From Bacillota bacterium (GTDB taxonomy: Bacteria; Bacillota; Dehalobacteriia; UBA4068): DNA of 9,627 nucleotides. The notes under the pieces are model-generated. The model had not been told where the DNA came from. It worked only from the letters and a program-made list of their open reading frames with translations, and searched no databases. This document shows, piece after piece, positions 1 through 5,200 of this stretch. The stretch spans positions 1 through 9,627 of the forward strand of contig JAUMYD010000021.1 in assembly GCA_030528765.1 (NCBI GenBank), given 5' to 3'. The stretch's first letter is position 1. Every line of letters starts with the position of its first letter. A program made the position numbers and the translations under genes.

Positions 1-34
1 ATCAAGTAGTATCAGAGCCTAAAAAATATTATAG

Positions 35-42
35 CATACTGT
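35..42 (+). promoter_or_regulatory. Possible sporulation-type -10 element upstream of ylbJ
   Basis: The octamer CATACTGT lies 27 bases before the ylbJ start. It resembles the mother-cell sigma E -10 (CATACA-T) and shares CATACT with the -10 elements upstream of gpr and the SASP gene. No good sigma E -35 is visible at 14-15 bp spacing, so this is tentative. It rests mainly on the knowledge that ylbJ is sigma E-controlled in Bacillus subtilis. Confidence 0.3.
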
Positions 43-69
43 CTTGTTTATGGAAAGAGAGAAATTGCG

Positions 70-1167
70 ATGTTGGCTGCTCTGCGCGAAAAAAAAAGAA
101 GTTTTTTGCTTCTTCTGCTGCTTTTCCTGCTGCTGAGCCTGATTTTTCAGCCTTCCCTGGGCTATCAGGCGGCAGAAAGGGGGCTGCGGCTTTGGTGGCA
201 GGTGGTTCTTCCGGCGCTGCTGCCTTTTTTCATCACCAGTGAGCTTCTGCTGGGCCTGGGGCTGGCAGCCAAAGCCGGGCCCGGGCTGGCCCCCCTCATG
301 GGGCCGCTCTTTCATTTGCCCGGCTCCGCTGCCCTGGCTGTGGTAATGGGTTTCTGCTCCGGCTTTCCCTCCGGCGCTGCCCTTGCGGCAGGGCTGTATC
401 GGGAGAAGAGCATCTCTGCCGGGCAGGCTGCGCGGCTGATCGCTTTCTGCAATAATGCCGGCCCGCTGTATCTTACGGTGAGCTTGGCCACAGGACTTCT
501 GGGGTGCCCGCCTGCAGCACTGATCCTGCTGCTTTCCCACTATGGTTCTGATCTGCTGCTGGGCTTTGCGCTGGGCCGGGCTGCTCGCCTGCGGGGAGAG
601 CCGCTGCCCAGGACTTCCGGCTGCAGGCCCTTGCCACAGGAAGAACAGGCGTTGGGGAGCCTGCTGCGTGCAGCGGCCCGGCGGGCCTGCGAGAATCTGC
701 TTCTGATCGGTGCTTATATGGTGTTTTTTTCGGTTCTCACTGCCCTGCTCATGGCACCACTGCCTGCCTTGCCGTCTCTGCTGCACAGCTGCCTGCTGGG
801 GCTCTTTGAGATGAGCCTGGCCCTGGAGGAGCTGGCCGGCAGTGGGCTTTCTTTGGAGCGGCTTCTCCCCTGGGCTGCGGCGATCCTCAGCTTTGGTGGG
901 CTTTCCGTACAGGCACAGGTGTTGGCAATGCTCTCCGGCACAGAGATCCGCCCTGGCCTGTATCTGCTTTGTCGTCCACTTCAGGCTTTCCTGGCTTTTG
1001 GGCTGGCCGGGCTGCTCTGCCATCTGCTGCCTCTGCCGCTGTCTGCCTTTTCTTTTTCTGCACAGGGGCGGCCCTTTTCTCTGCTTGCGGCTTCTATGCT
1101 GCTTTGTCTGGCAGCGGTGACGGCCCTGTTTGTGCTGGCCTTTTCCCTCGGCAAAAAGCAGGCTTAA
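70..1167 (+). CDS. ylbJ: Sporulation integral membrane protein YlbJ (SpoVV-like)
   Basis: A 365-residue, very hydrophobic polytopic membrane protein recognised as the YlbJ family. Seen: a basic N-terminus then a hydrophobic stretch (about residues 11-27), LPALLPFF near 47-54, the family-typical glycine-rich GFCSGFPSGA (94-103) followed by a cytoplasmic-looking GLYREKSIS, FCNNAGPLY (126-134), and further helices to the C-terminus. It is slightly shorter than B. subtilis YlbJ (about 400 residues) but looks complete. Known of the family: YlbJ, renamed SpoVV, is made in the mother cell under sigma E and is needed to move dipicolinic acid towards the forespore. It belongs with nucleoside-recognition/GATE-domain transporters. 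The start follows a purine-rich but weak ribosome site (GGAAAGAGAG, 52-61). In many Firmicutes it is a close neighbour of rsmD and coaD; here it faces rsmD from about 4 kb away. The family call is firm; the exact substrate is inferred. Confidence 0.87.
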   Translation: MLAALREKKRSFLLLLLLFLLLSLIFQPSLGYQAAERGLRLWWQVVLPALLPFFITSELLLGLGLAAKAGPGLAPLMGPLFHLPGSAALAVVMGFCSGFPSGAALAAGLYREKSISAGQAARLIAFCNNAGPLYLTVSLATGLLGCPPAALILLLSHYGSDLLLGFALGRAARLRGEPLPRTSGCRPLPQEEQALGSLLRAAARRACENLLLIGAYMVFFSVLTALLMAPLPALPSLLHSCLLGLFEMSLALEELAGSGLSLERLLPWAAAILSFGGLSVQAQVLAMLSGTEIRPGLYLLCRPLQAFLAFGLAGLLCHLLPLPLSAFSFSAQGRPFSLLAASMLLCLAAVTALFVLAFSLGKKQA

Positions 1168-1211
1168 CCACTGCAGCTGCTTTTGAGGGAAAGAGCAGAA
1201 CAGCGGACGTA

Positions 1212-1243
1212 GAAAAAGCCCCGCGCCATTTTCCCTGGCGGGG
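1212..1243 (-). terminator. Hairpin terminator for the leftward PadR-operon transcript
   Basis: CCCCG..CCA on the left pairs with TGGCGGGG on the right (1219-1243) with a small bulge. The minus strand then runs into TTTTT (complement of 1213-1217). The orientation suits the end of the DUF4097 transcript about 240 bases after its stop codon. It also lies just behind ylbJ, where the plus strand has no T-run. Confidence 0.55.
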
Positions 1244-1273
1244 ACATATATCTCTGCGCGATGATACAAGAGG

Positions 1274-1306
1274 AAAAGCCCAGCATCAGTAGATGTTGGG
1301 CTTTTT
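1274..1306 (+). terminator. ylbJ: Bidirectional hairpin terminator after ylbJ
   Basis: AAAAGCCCAGCATC (1274-1287) and GATGTTGGGCTTTT (1292-1305) form a 14-bp stem with one G-T pair and a four-base AGTA loop. T-tracts leave the stem on both strands. It ends ylbJ on the plus strand about 105 bases after the stop and can also stop transcription arriving from the DUF4097 side. Confidence 0.8.
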
Positions 1307-1483
1307 CGCAAGATTTTCGGAGGAAACATACCAATCTTGAGTGTATGCCAATTTTATTATAATAGAATAAACGCAAATGGTGTTGATTGGCTTGCGATTC
1401 GTTAGCTTTCGCTTGTGAACATTGGCAGAAGGCCCACTTGATAAACCGGAGGATTTTGTAATACTGCACTTTTGTGCGGAGCC
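1307..1483. other. Gene-free stretch between convergent ylbJ and the DUF4097 gene
   Basis: With the two terminators, 1168-1483 is 316 bases without a credible gene. This AT-rich part holds a plus-strand TATAAT (1358-1363) with only a TTGAGT-like -35 at short 15-bp spacing, and a 13-codon ATG frame (1377-1418) without a ribosome site. TGCCAAT (1347-1353) is inverted as ATTGGCA (1421-1427). None of this supports a gene; it may be decayed DNA or long 3' untranslated sequence of the leftward operon. Confidence 0.4.
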
Positions 1484-2503
1484 TTACCAGCCCTGCATTT
1501 GCAGATGCACATCTCCGCTGGTGGTTTTTACCCTCACTGTGTACAGACTGCCATTCCCGGCTGGCAGGCGGATGCTTCCACTGGTGCTGCGGCTGTTGAA
1601 GTTATAGTCAGCGGGGTCCCCCAGCAGTGTGCCGGAAATATCCCCACTGGTGCTGTGAAAATCCATATTCTGCGCAGAGACCTCTTCCAGCTCCACATCC
1701 CCGCTGGTGGTTTTCAGCTGCATATCCCCTTTGATCTGCAGCGTATCCAGCTCCAGCTCTCCGCTGGTGGTTTCCATCTGGAGCATTCCTTCGATCTGCA
1801 GATTTTCCACCTGCTGCTCCCCGCTGCTGCTTTCCAGAAGGAGCGGGCCGCTGATCTTACTGTTCTCCAGGCAGATATCTCCGCTGCTGCTCCGGGCTTC
1901 CAGCTTACCCCGGGTATCCAGCCCATGCAGGTCTATCTCTCCGCTGGAGCTGCTGAGTTCCGTTTTCTGCTGTACCCTGCAATCCTGCAGAAGCAGATTG
2001 CCGCTGGAGCTTGCAGCCGAAAGAGAGCCGCCTATATTCAGGCCGGAAAGATTTACATCCCCGCTGCCGCTCTGGAGGGAGATATCCCCTGCTAATTCCT
2101 TCGGGAGGAAGATCCGCAGCTCTGTGCTTTCCCTTTGGCCCAGATTCAGGCTGAAATAGAACCATGAGCGTTTTTTCCCGCAGCTTATGCGAAGCTCTCC
2201 CTTTTCATTCAGATCGATCTCATAGCTTTCCTTTTTGCTTTCCACATAGCTGATCTTCAGCTCCTGCGCATCTGTTCCGCTGATGCGAATATCATGGCCG
2301 TAGGAATCGGCATCCACCAGCAGGCTTTGGAGCTGTTCTGCCGGAAGGCTGTATTCTTTTCGCTGGTAATCCTGGCCACTGATGAGGATATTTGCCCGAT
2401 CCCAGAGCTTCCCTACCGCGTGTACAGTGCTGATGCAAAGCAGGCTGCCCAGAACAAGAAAGATCAGTGCCAGACCAAGCGCAAATTTTTCAGATTTTTT
2501 CAT
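1484..2503 (-). CDS. DUF4097 family membrane-anchored beta-repeat protein
   Basis: A 339-residue protein. Residues 1-5 are basic, then one hydrophobic segment (about 6-29, GLALIFLVLGSLL) acts as membrane anchor or uncleaved signal, leaving the rest outside the membrane. From about residue 130 to the end, a unit of the form (S/T)(S/T)SG(D/E)(I/V).L..L recurs ten times. Seven successive copies are spaced exactly 20 residues apart, and the outer ones 19-22. This is the hallmark of DUF4097 (putative adhesin), expected to fold as a beta-solenoid. Start chosen at 2503: this ATG begins the MKKSEKF signal-anchor and has AAAGGAG about 8 bases upstream; a longer reading back to 2611 would bury that signal. 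It overlaps the upstream DUF1700 gene by 14 bases, implying coupled translation in a PadR-DUF1700-DUF4097 operon, a common Firmicutes set tied to envelope responses. The biochemical function is not known. Confidence 0.85.
   Translation of the reverse strand: MKKSEKFALGLALIFLVLGSLLCISTVHAVGKLWDRANILISGQDYQRKEYSLPAEQLQSLLVDADSYGHDIRISGTDAQELKISYVESKKESYEIDLNEKGELRISCGKKRSWFYFSLNLGQRESTELRIFLPKELAGDISLQSGSGDVNLSGLNIGGSLSAASSSGNLLLQDCRVQQKTELSSSSGEIDLHGLDTRGKLEARSSSGDICLENSKISGPLLLESSSGEQQVENLQIEGMLQMETTSGELELDTLQIKGDMQLKTTSGDVELEEVSAQNMDFHSTSGDISGTLLGDPADYNFNSRSTSGSIRLPAGNGSLYTVRVKTTSGDVHLQMQGW
1515..2070 (-). repeat. In-gene tandem repeat, 60-bp period, coding DUF4097 solenoid turns
   Basis: On the plus strand the core CCGCTG(G/C)(T/A/C)G recurs with starts at 1701, 1761, 1821, 1881, 1941, 2001 and 2061, exactly 60 bases apart. 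Looser copies lie at 1515, 1578 and 1644. Each core is the antisense of the codons for (T/S)(T/S)SG at one turn of the predicted solenoid. The DNA between cores has diverged, so this is an old internal amplification rather than a recent one. Confidence 0.85.
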
Positions 2504-3140
2504 GCTGGTTTTTCTCCTTTCTCCGGAAAAGGGATCTAAAGCCATGGCGCAGACTGTTTGCCAGTTTTTTACCGAGCAGAGCCAGAGCTTTGCAGCCGTA
2601 ATAGATAGCAAACCAGGAAAGAATGCCCAGAGCGGCCATGATCATGGTCAGACCAAAGAAGAAGAGAGAGACCAACCCGCTGTGGGGAATGAAGGCAAAG
2701 GCACTGACCAGGCAGCTGAGGAAGATCAGGGCTGCCGCCAGAAGCAGGGCTGCCAGGGCAATGATCAGCATCCAAAGTAACAGATAAATACAAAGAGAAA
2801 CTGTCGCAAGGACAATAAGCAGAGGAAGCCACAGGGGGAAGCCCAGGATCAGCAGGCACAGTGTGATGATCCAGCGGCTGGGATCCCGCTCCGCTTTCCG
2901 GGGCGGTCTCTGCGTCTCTTTTTCCTTTTTCACTGTGCAGAGACTGCTTTGCTCCTGAAGGATGCGTTCGGCGATGATATCTGCCCTCTCTATACTGGCA
3001 ACAGCTTCCTCCTCAGACATGCCATCCTCTACACGGTCATCGATGCTTTCTTCATAAAAGTTCAGTGTACGTTTGATTTCGCTTTGGGGAAGAAAGGCCA
3101 GCTTTTTTTCCAGCTGGCGCAGGAAGGATTCTTTGTTCAC
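2490..3140 (-). CDS. HAAS-domain / DUF1700 family membrane protein
   Basis: A 216-residue protein with two parts. The N-terminal 65 residues (MNKESFLRQLEKKL..., with FYEESIDDRVEDGMSEEEAVA) match the HAAS/DUF1700 helical domain: a short charged helical unit with the typical 'Y.E.I.D..E.G.SEEEA' pattern. A polar basic linker follows (about 70-90), then several membrane helices (about 90-185) and a basic C-terminus (RSLFRRKEKNQ). The start is GTG, and it overlaps the padR stop as GTGA (3137-3140), so it is translationally coupled to the regulator. Its own end overlaps the DUF4097 start by 14 bases. HAAS proteins are thought to accompany PadR regulators and help a sensory or membrane-linked response. 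Here the three overlapping genes strongly suggest joint function at the membrane. No enzymatic motif is visible. Confidence 0.83.
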   Translation of the reverse strand: MNKESFLRQLEKKLAFLPQSEIKRTLNFYEESIDDRVEDGMSEEEAVASIERADIIAERILQEQSSLCTVKKEKETQRPPRKAERDPSRWIITLCLLILGFPLWLPLLIVLATVSLCIYLLLWMLIIALAALLLAAALIFLSCLVSAFAFIPHSGLVSLFFFGLTMIMAALGILSWFAIYYGCKALALLGKKLANSLRHGFRSLFRRKEKNQHEKI

Positions 3141-3451
3141 CGGGCAGTCCCCTCTCTAATAAAATCATATACGAGCATAACTTCTTTCCAATTCTCCAGA
3201 AAAGCTTCGATGCGCTCCTGCCCATGGGGGCTGATATGGTAAAATTTCCGCAGGCGGCCATTGTGCTCCACCGAATAGGAGCTGAGGCAGCCGCTGCTTT
3301 CCAGCCGTTTCAGAATAGGATAAAGGGTAGATTCAGAAATTTCCACACAGGCAGAAAGATCTTTGATGATTTGGTAGCCGTAGGAATCCTTCCTGCTCAG
3401 AACAGAGAGCACACAGGTTTCCAGCAGGCCGCGTTTGAATTGTGCGTTCAT
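3137..3451 (-). CDS. PadR family transcriptional regulator
   Basis: A 104-residue winged-helix protein of the short PadR class. Seen: LLETCVLSVLSRKDSYGYQIIKDL in helix 1-2, the recognition-helix pattern ISESTLYPILKRLESSGCLSSY, then the wing with RKFYHISPHGQERI and a C-terminal dimer helix (FLENWKEVMLVYDFIREG). Start chosen at 3451 because AAGGGGG lies 8 bases upstream and MNAQFKRGLLE is the usual family N-terminus; a frame extension to 3472 would start inside the promoter. It is the first gene of the PadR-DUF1700-DUF4097 operon. PadR proteins are usually local, ligand- or stress-relieved repressors of their own operon. The palindrome holding its promoter supports autoregulation here. The inducing signal cannot be read from the sequence. 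Confidence 0.92.
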   Translation of the reverse strand: MNAQFKRGLLETCVLSVLSRKDSYGYQIIKDLSACVEISESTLYPILKRLESSGCLSSYSVEHNGRLRKFYHISPHGQERIEAFLENWKEVMLVYDFIREGTAR

Positions 3452-3463
3452 CTCAGTACCCCC

Positions 3464-3504
3464 TTGACACATAATACTATACTATGCATAGTATTATGTG
3501 TCAA
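3464..3504 (-). promoter_or_regulatory. PadR operon promoter embedded in a 41-bp palindrome (putative PadR operator)
   Basis: Two perfect 17-base arms, TTGACACATAATACTAT (3464-3480) and its complement (3488-3504), flank 7 bases. On the minus strand this contains -35 TTGACA (3504-3499), a 17-bp spacer and -10 TATAGT (3481-3476), giving a start near 3469 and a leader of about 18 bases before padR. A second, overlapping 16-bp perfect palindrome ATACTATGCATAGTAT (3479-3494) covers the spacer and -10 region. A dimer bound here would block RNA polymerase. By symmetry the plus strand also has TTGACA-17-CATAGT, a weaker divergent promoter. The palindrome is seen directly; binding by this PadR is inferred. 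Confidence 0.83.
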
Positions 3505-3570
3505 GGCATATTTGTGCCGCATTGCAGGCAGCCTGGAAAAAAGAAGGCGCTCGAGGGTGAGTGGTCATAA

Positions 3571-3611
3571 AAAAGTTACAGAAGCAGCAATGTGAATTGC
3601 TGCTTCTGTAA
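3571..3611 (-). terminator. Perfect 15-bp hairpin with minus-strand U-tract
   Basis: TTACAGAAGCAGCAA (3576-3590) and its exact complement (3597-3611) flank a six-base loop. On the minus strand the hairpin is followed, after AC, by TTTTTT (complement of 3569-3574). It would therefore stop leftward read-through just before the PadR promoter. The plus-strand side has only weak T content. Apart from this hairpin and the two promoters, 3452-3771 (320 bases) shows no gene. Confidence 0.6.
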
Positions 3612-3694
3612 AACTTCGCGCACAGTAGCATGCCTGCAAAAAGTGCTGCGTTTCCGGGCAGAAGCCTGGCCGGCAATATTTTATCTCAATGGGC

Positions 3695-3722
3695 TTGACA
3701 GGCTTTTTTTTTGTGATACAAT
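3695..3722 (+). promoter_or_regulatory. Strong sigma A-type promoter of the orphan small gene
   Basis: TTGACA (3695-3700), a 16-bp spacer and TACAAT (3717-3722) form a near-consensus vegetative promoter. The expected start near 3729 leaves a leader of about 43 bases before the ATG at 3772. Confidence 0.75.
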
Positions 3723-3771
3723 TATTGGCATAGATGCGGAGCATCTAAATTTTGTTTCGGAGGTATTTTTC

Positions 3772-4056
3772 ATGGATAAATTTGTTCAGGAGCTTACAAA
3801 TAACCCCGAGTTCAAAAAGGCATTTATTGAATACCTGCATGGGCAGGAAGCTCGCTTCGGTGAGAGCTTCAAGGTCATAGCGGATAACCTGAACAAGCAG
3901 GTTATGGATTCTATCAAGGCATTTGCTGAAGAAAAGGGTATGTCCCTGCAGGATAATGAGGAAGTTCAGAAGAAAGTTGTCGCACAGTGCAATACCATCG
4001 CAGATCAGCTGAACAAGGCTATCATTGAGCAGTTTTCCAAGGGCTTTGATGCCTGA
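3772..4056 (+). CDS. Orphan 94-residue helical protein of unknown function
   Basis: I do not recognise this gene. It codes for 94 residues, mostly charged and amphipathic, with no signal peptide, no membrane segment and one cysteine. It reads as three or four helices: MDKFVQELTNNPEFKKAFIEYL, then about 27-52 (RFGESFKVIADNLNKQVMDS...), then about 60-92 (NEEVQKKVVAQCNTIADQLN...). The start is well set: GGAGGT (3759-3764) lies 7 bases before the ATG, and an upstream in-frame extension would run through the promoter. It stands alone between a near-consensus promoter and a strong terminator, so it is a monocistronic, probably well-expressed gene. It uses more AT-rich codons (AAG, AAC, GAA, ATT) than its CTG/GGC-rich neighbours. 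It could be a small cytosolic structural or regulatory protein; there is no evidence for a specific role. Confidence 0.78.
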   Translation: MDKFVQELTNNPEFKKAFIEYLHGQEARFGESFKVIADNLNKQVMDSIKAFAEEKGMSLQDNEEVQKKVVAQCNTIADQLNKAIIEQFSKGFDA

Positions 4057-4156
4057 TATCCACACCTGCCGGAAACGGGAAAACTGGCAGCACCTATAAA
4101 ATGCTGAGTTGGTCTGCGATACGGCAGTTCCTCTGCAGCGTACCAGAAAAAATGGA

Positions 4157-4210
4157 AGCGCTGTCTCAGGCGCATGATCCAATGCATCTGAGACAGCGCT
4201 TTTTATTTTT
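4157..4210 (+). terminator. Rho-independent terminator of the orphan small gene
   Basis: AGCGCTGTCTCAG (4157-4169) and CTGAGACAGCGCT (4188-4200) form a perfect 13-bp stem. The loop can fold further (GCAT with ATGC), and TTTTATTTTT follows. It lies 100 bases after the stop codon. Confidence 0.9.
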
Positions 4211-4421
4211 GGGGAAAAGTATGAAAGAAAAGCGACAGATAAGCCCTGGCCTGACAGGCAGAAAAGCCCTGTGAGAGAATAGAATTGTGCAATATAGTGC
4301 GAGATAAGGAAACCTGCATTGCCGCAATCAGAAATCATCTTCATTGCTGCAAGTGATACTGCTGATTGATTTCAGGAGGGAAAAGAGAACAAGAGCGCAT
4401 TTTTATATCCTTCGAGCTATC

Positions 4422-4530
4422 GTGCGGGAGGAAGGTATGCACCGCACCAAAGCCTTCCCCTGTGAAAGGCGAGCTGTTCTCCGGTGAGAGAGGGCTTATC
4501 GATCCCTCAGCCAGCTTCGCTGGCAGTCCC
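4422..4530. repeat. Degenerate intergenic hairpin repeat (Clostridia-type)
   Basis: The segment has GTGCGG/CCGCAC (4422-4427 and 4442-4447), AAAGCCTTCCCC, CTCCGGTGAGAGAGGG, and CCCTCAG followed by GCCAGC-TTC-GCTGGC (4510-4524) and CAGTCCC. From general knowledge, gut Clostridia genomes often carry intergenic repeats built from 'CTCAGTCAGCTTCGCTGACAG' and 'AAAGCCTCTCCC' blocks. This looks like a decayed copy with imperfect arms. It is recognised by pattern only, with no second copy in this window. Confidence 0.4.
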
Positions 4531-4534
4531 GACC

Positions 4535-4569
4535 CAGGTCGCAATCAAAGCTTGCGATCTGTTTTCTTA
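4535..4569 (+). terminator. Terminator-like hairpin in the gene-free stretch
   Basis: CAGGTCGCAA (4535-4544) pairs with TTGCGATCTG (4552-4561), ten pairs including one G-T, with a seven-base loop, then TTTTCTT. It has the form of a plus-strand intrinsic terminator, but no plus-strand gene precedes it closely. It may end an unrecognised RNA or be part of the adjacent repeat. Confidence 0.4.
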
Positions 4570-4617
4570 ACGCGTTGTTTGTCAGACACAAGTGCATTTT
4601 TCCTGAAATGATATCCA

Positions 4618-4658
4618 TGATAAAAATCCGGCCTATGACCATAAGCATAGGCCGGATT
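4618..4658 (-). terminator. Terminator of the rsmD operon
   Basis: AATCCGGCCTATG (4625-4637) and CATAGGCCGGATT (4646-4658) form a perfect 13-bp stem with an eight-base loop. On the minus strand the stem runs into TTTTTAT (complement of 4620-4626). It lies about 50 bases beyond the stop of the coiled-coil gene. Confidence 0.87.
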
Positions 4659-4708
4659 AACTGTTTTAGGGACACCCAAGGGGAGAGCGGTTTCACAAAA
4701 TTTTGCTT

Positions 4709-5200
4709 TTAATTTTCGTCATCCAGCTCAAAATATTTGAAGCCCCGCAGATCTTCCCGGTTTTTCTGGATGCTGGCCAGCATTTTTTCGATGTTCCCTT
4801 CCAGCTGCTGCAGCACATCATCGCAGTAGATGATGGATTCATGCCGCAGCTGAATGCTGGCATTTTCCGCTTTGTTCAGCAGCTCCTGGGCCTGCTCTGT
4901 GGCAGCCCGGTAGATCTCTGTTTCCTGGGTCAGCTGCTCCGCCTGCTCTCTGGCTTCCATAATGATGCGCTTGCTCTGTCCTTCCACGGATTCCAGCAGC
5001 TTATCACTGTGTTCCAGAACCTTCTGCGCCTGCTTCAGCTCATCAGGTAAGGCGGCGTAGATGCGATCCACACAATTGAGGATGGTATCCCCATCCACCA
5101 GAACCTTACTGGAAAGCGGCATGCGGGAAGCATTCGAAACCGCTTCTTCCAATTCTTTCAATATGCTTGCCAAACCGAATTGTTCTTGATTCTTATCCAT
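4709..5200 (-). CDS. DivIVA / V-ATPase subunit H-like coiled-coil protein
   Basis: A 163-residue, highly charged soluble protein, nearly all helix. Seen: LASILKELEEAVSNASRMPLSSKVLVDGD at about 9-37, an IYAALPDELKQAQKVL segment near 47-62, then a long coiled-coil (about 64-155) rich in A, E, Q and K with repeated 'EA..QAEQL' and 'KAENASIQLRHES' elements, and an acidic tail (FELDDEN). This matches the family found after rsmD and coaD in Clostridia, often named 'ATPase' or ATP synthase subunit B/H-like. It has no nucleotide-binding motif, so the ATPase name is not a function. The start at 5200 is set by GGGAGGAAAG just upstream; the ATG sits inside the end of rsmD (8-base overlap), so translation is coupled. 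Division or polar scaffold roles are plausible by DivIVA analogy only. Confidence 0.75.
   Translation of the reverse strand: MDKNQEQFGLASILKELEEAVSNASRMPLSSKVLVDGDTILNCVDRIYAALPDELKQAQKVLEHSDKLLESVEGQSKRIIMEAREQAEQLTQETEIYRAATEQAQELLNKAENASIQLRHESIIYCDDVLQQLEGNIEKMLASIQKNREDLRGFKYFELDDEN

Larger units (their letters stand above)
4211..4620. other. Gene-free stretch
   Basis: No credible coding frame is present. The few ATG frames with an SD-like sequence, such as GGAGGAAGG before the ATG at 4437, close after about 16 codons. The left half (4211-4420) is featureless apart from a spaced CAATCAG/CTGATTG inverted pair. The right half holds the hairpin-rich repeat and the terminator-like stem listed separately. 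A non-coding RNA cannot be excluded, but no known family is recognisable. Confidence 0.45.

Noticed and set aside
19..1329. A 436-codon open frame on the minus strand covering the whole of ylbJ
   Set aside because: It is antisense to a clear membrane protein gene. The product is a low-complexity Q/K/R/P-rich string with no recognisable domain, and the frame crosses the two terminator hairpins. It is a shadow of CTG/GCC-rich codons.
1377..1418. 13-codon frame after a TATAAT box, considered as a leader peptide
   Set aside because: There is no ribosome site, no regulated downstream gene on the plus strand, and a poor -35.
1515..2070. Regular 60-bp spacing considered as a CRISPR array
   Set aside because: The repeats are in frame within a protein gene, the cores are short and degenerate, and no cas genes are present.
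1472..2095. Plus-strand 207-codon frame with repeated 'SAGG' units
   Set aside because: It is the antisense reading of the 60-bp DUF4097 repeats. The period explains the apparent repeats, and there is no ribosome site.
3745..4344. Minus-strand 199-codon frame opposite the orphan gene
   Set aside because: It runs through the perfect terminator stem at 4157-4200 and is antisense to a gene with its own promoter and ribosome site. No family resemblance was seen.
4437..4487. Short ATG frame with a GGAGGAAGG site in the gene-free stretch
   Set aside because: It closes after about 16 codons and overlaps an inverted repeat. There is no evidence of coding.
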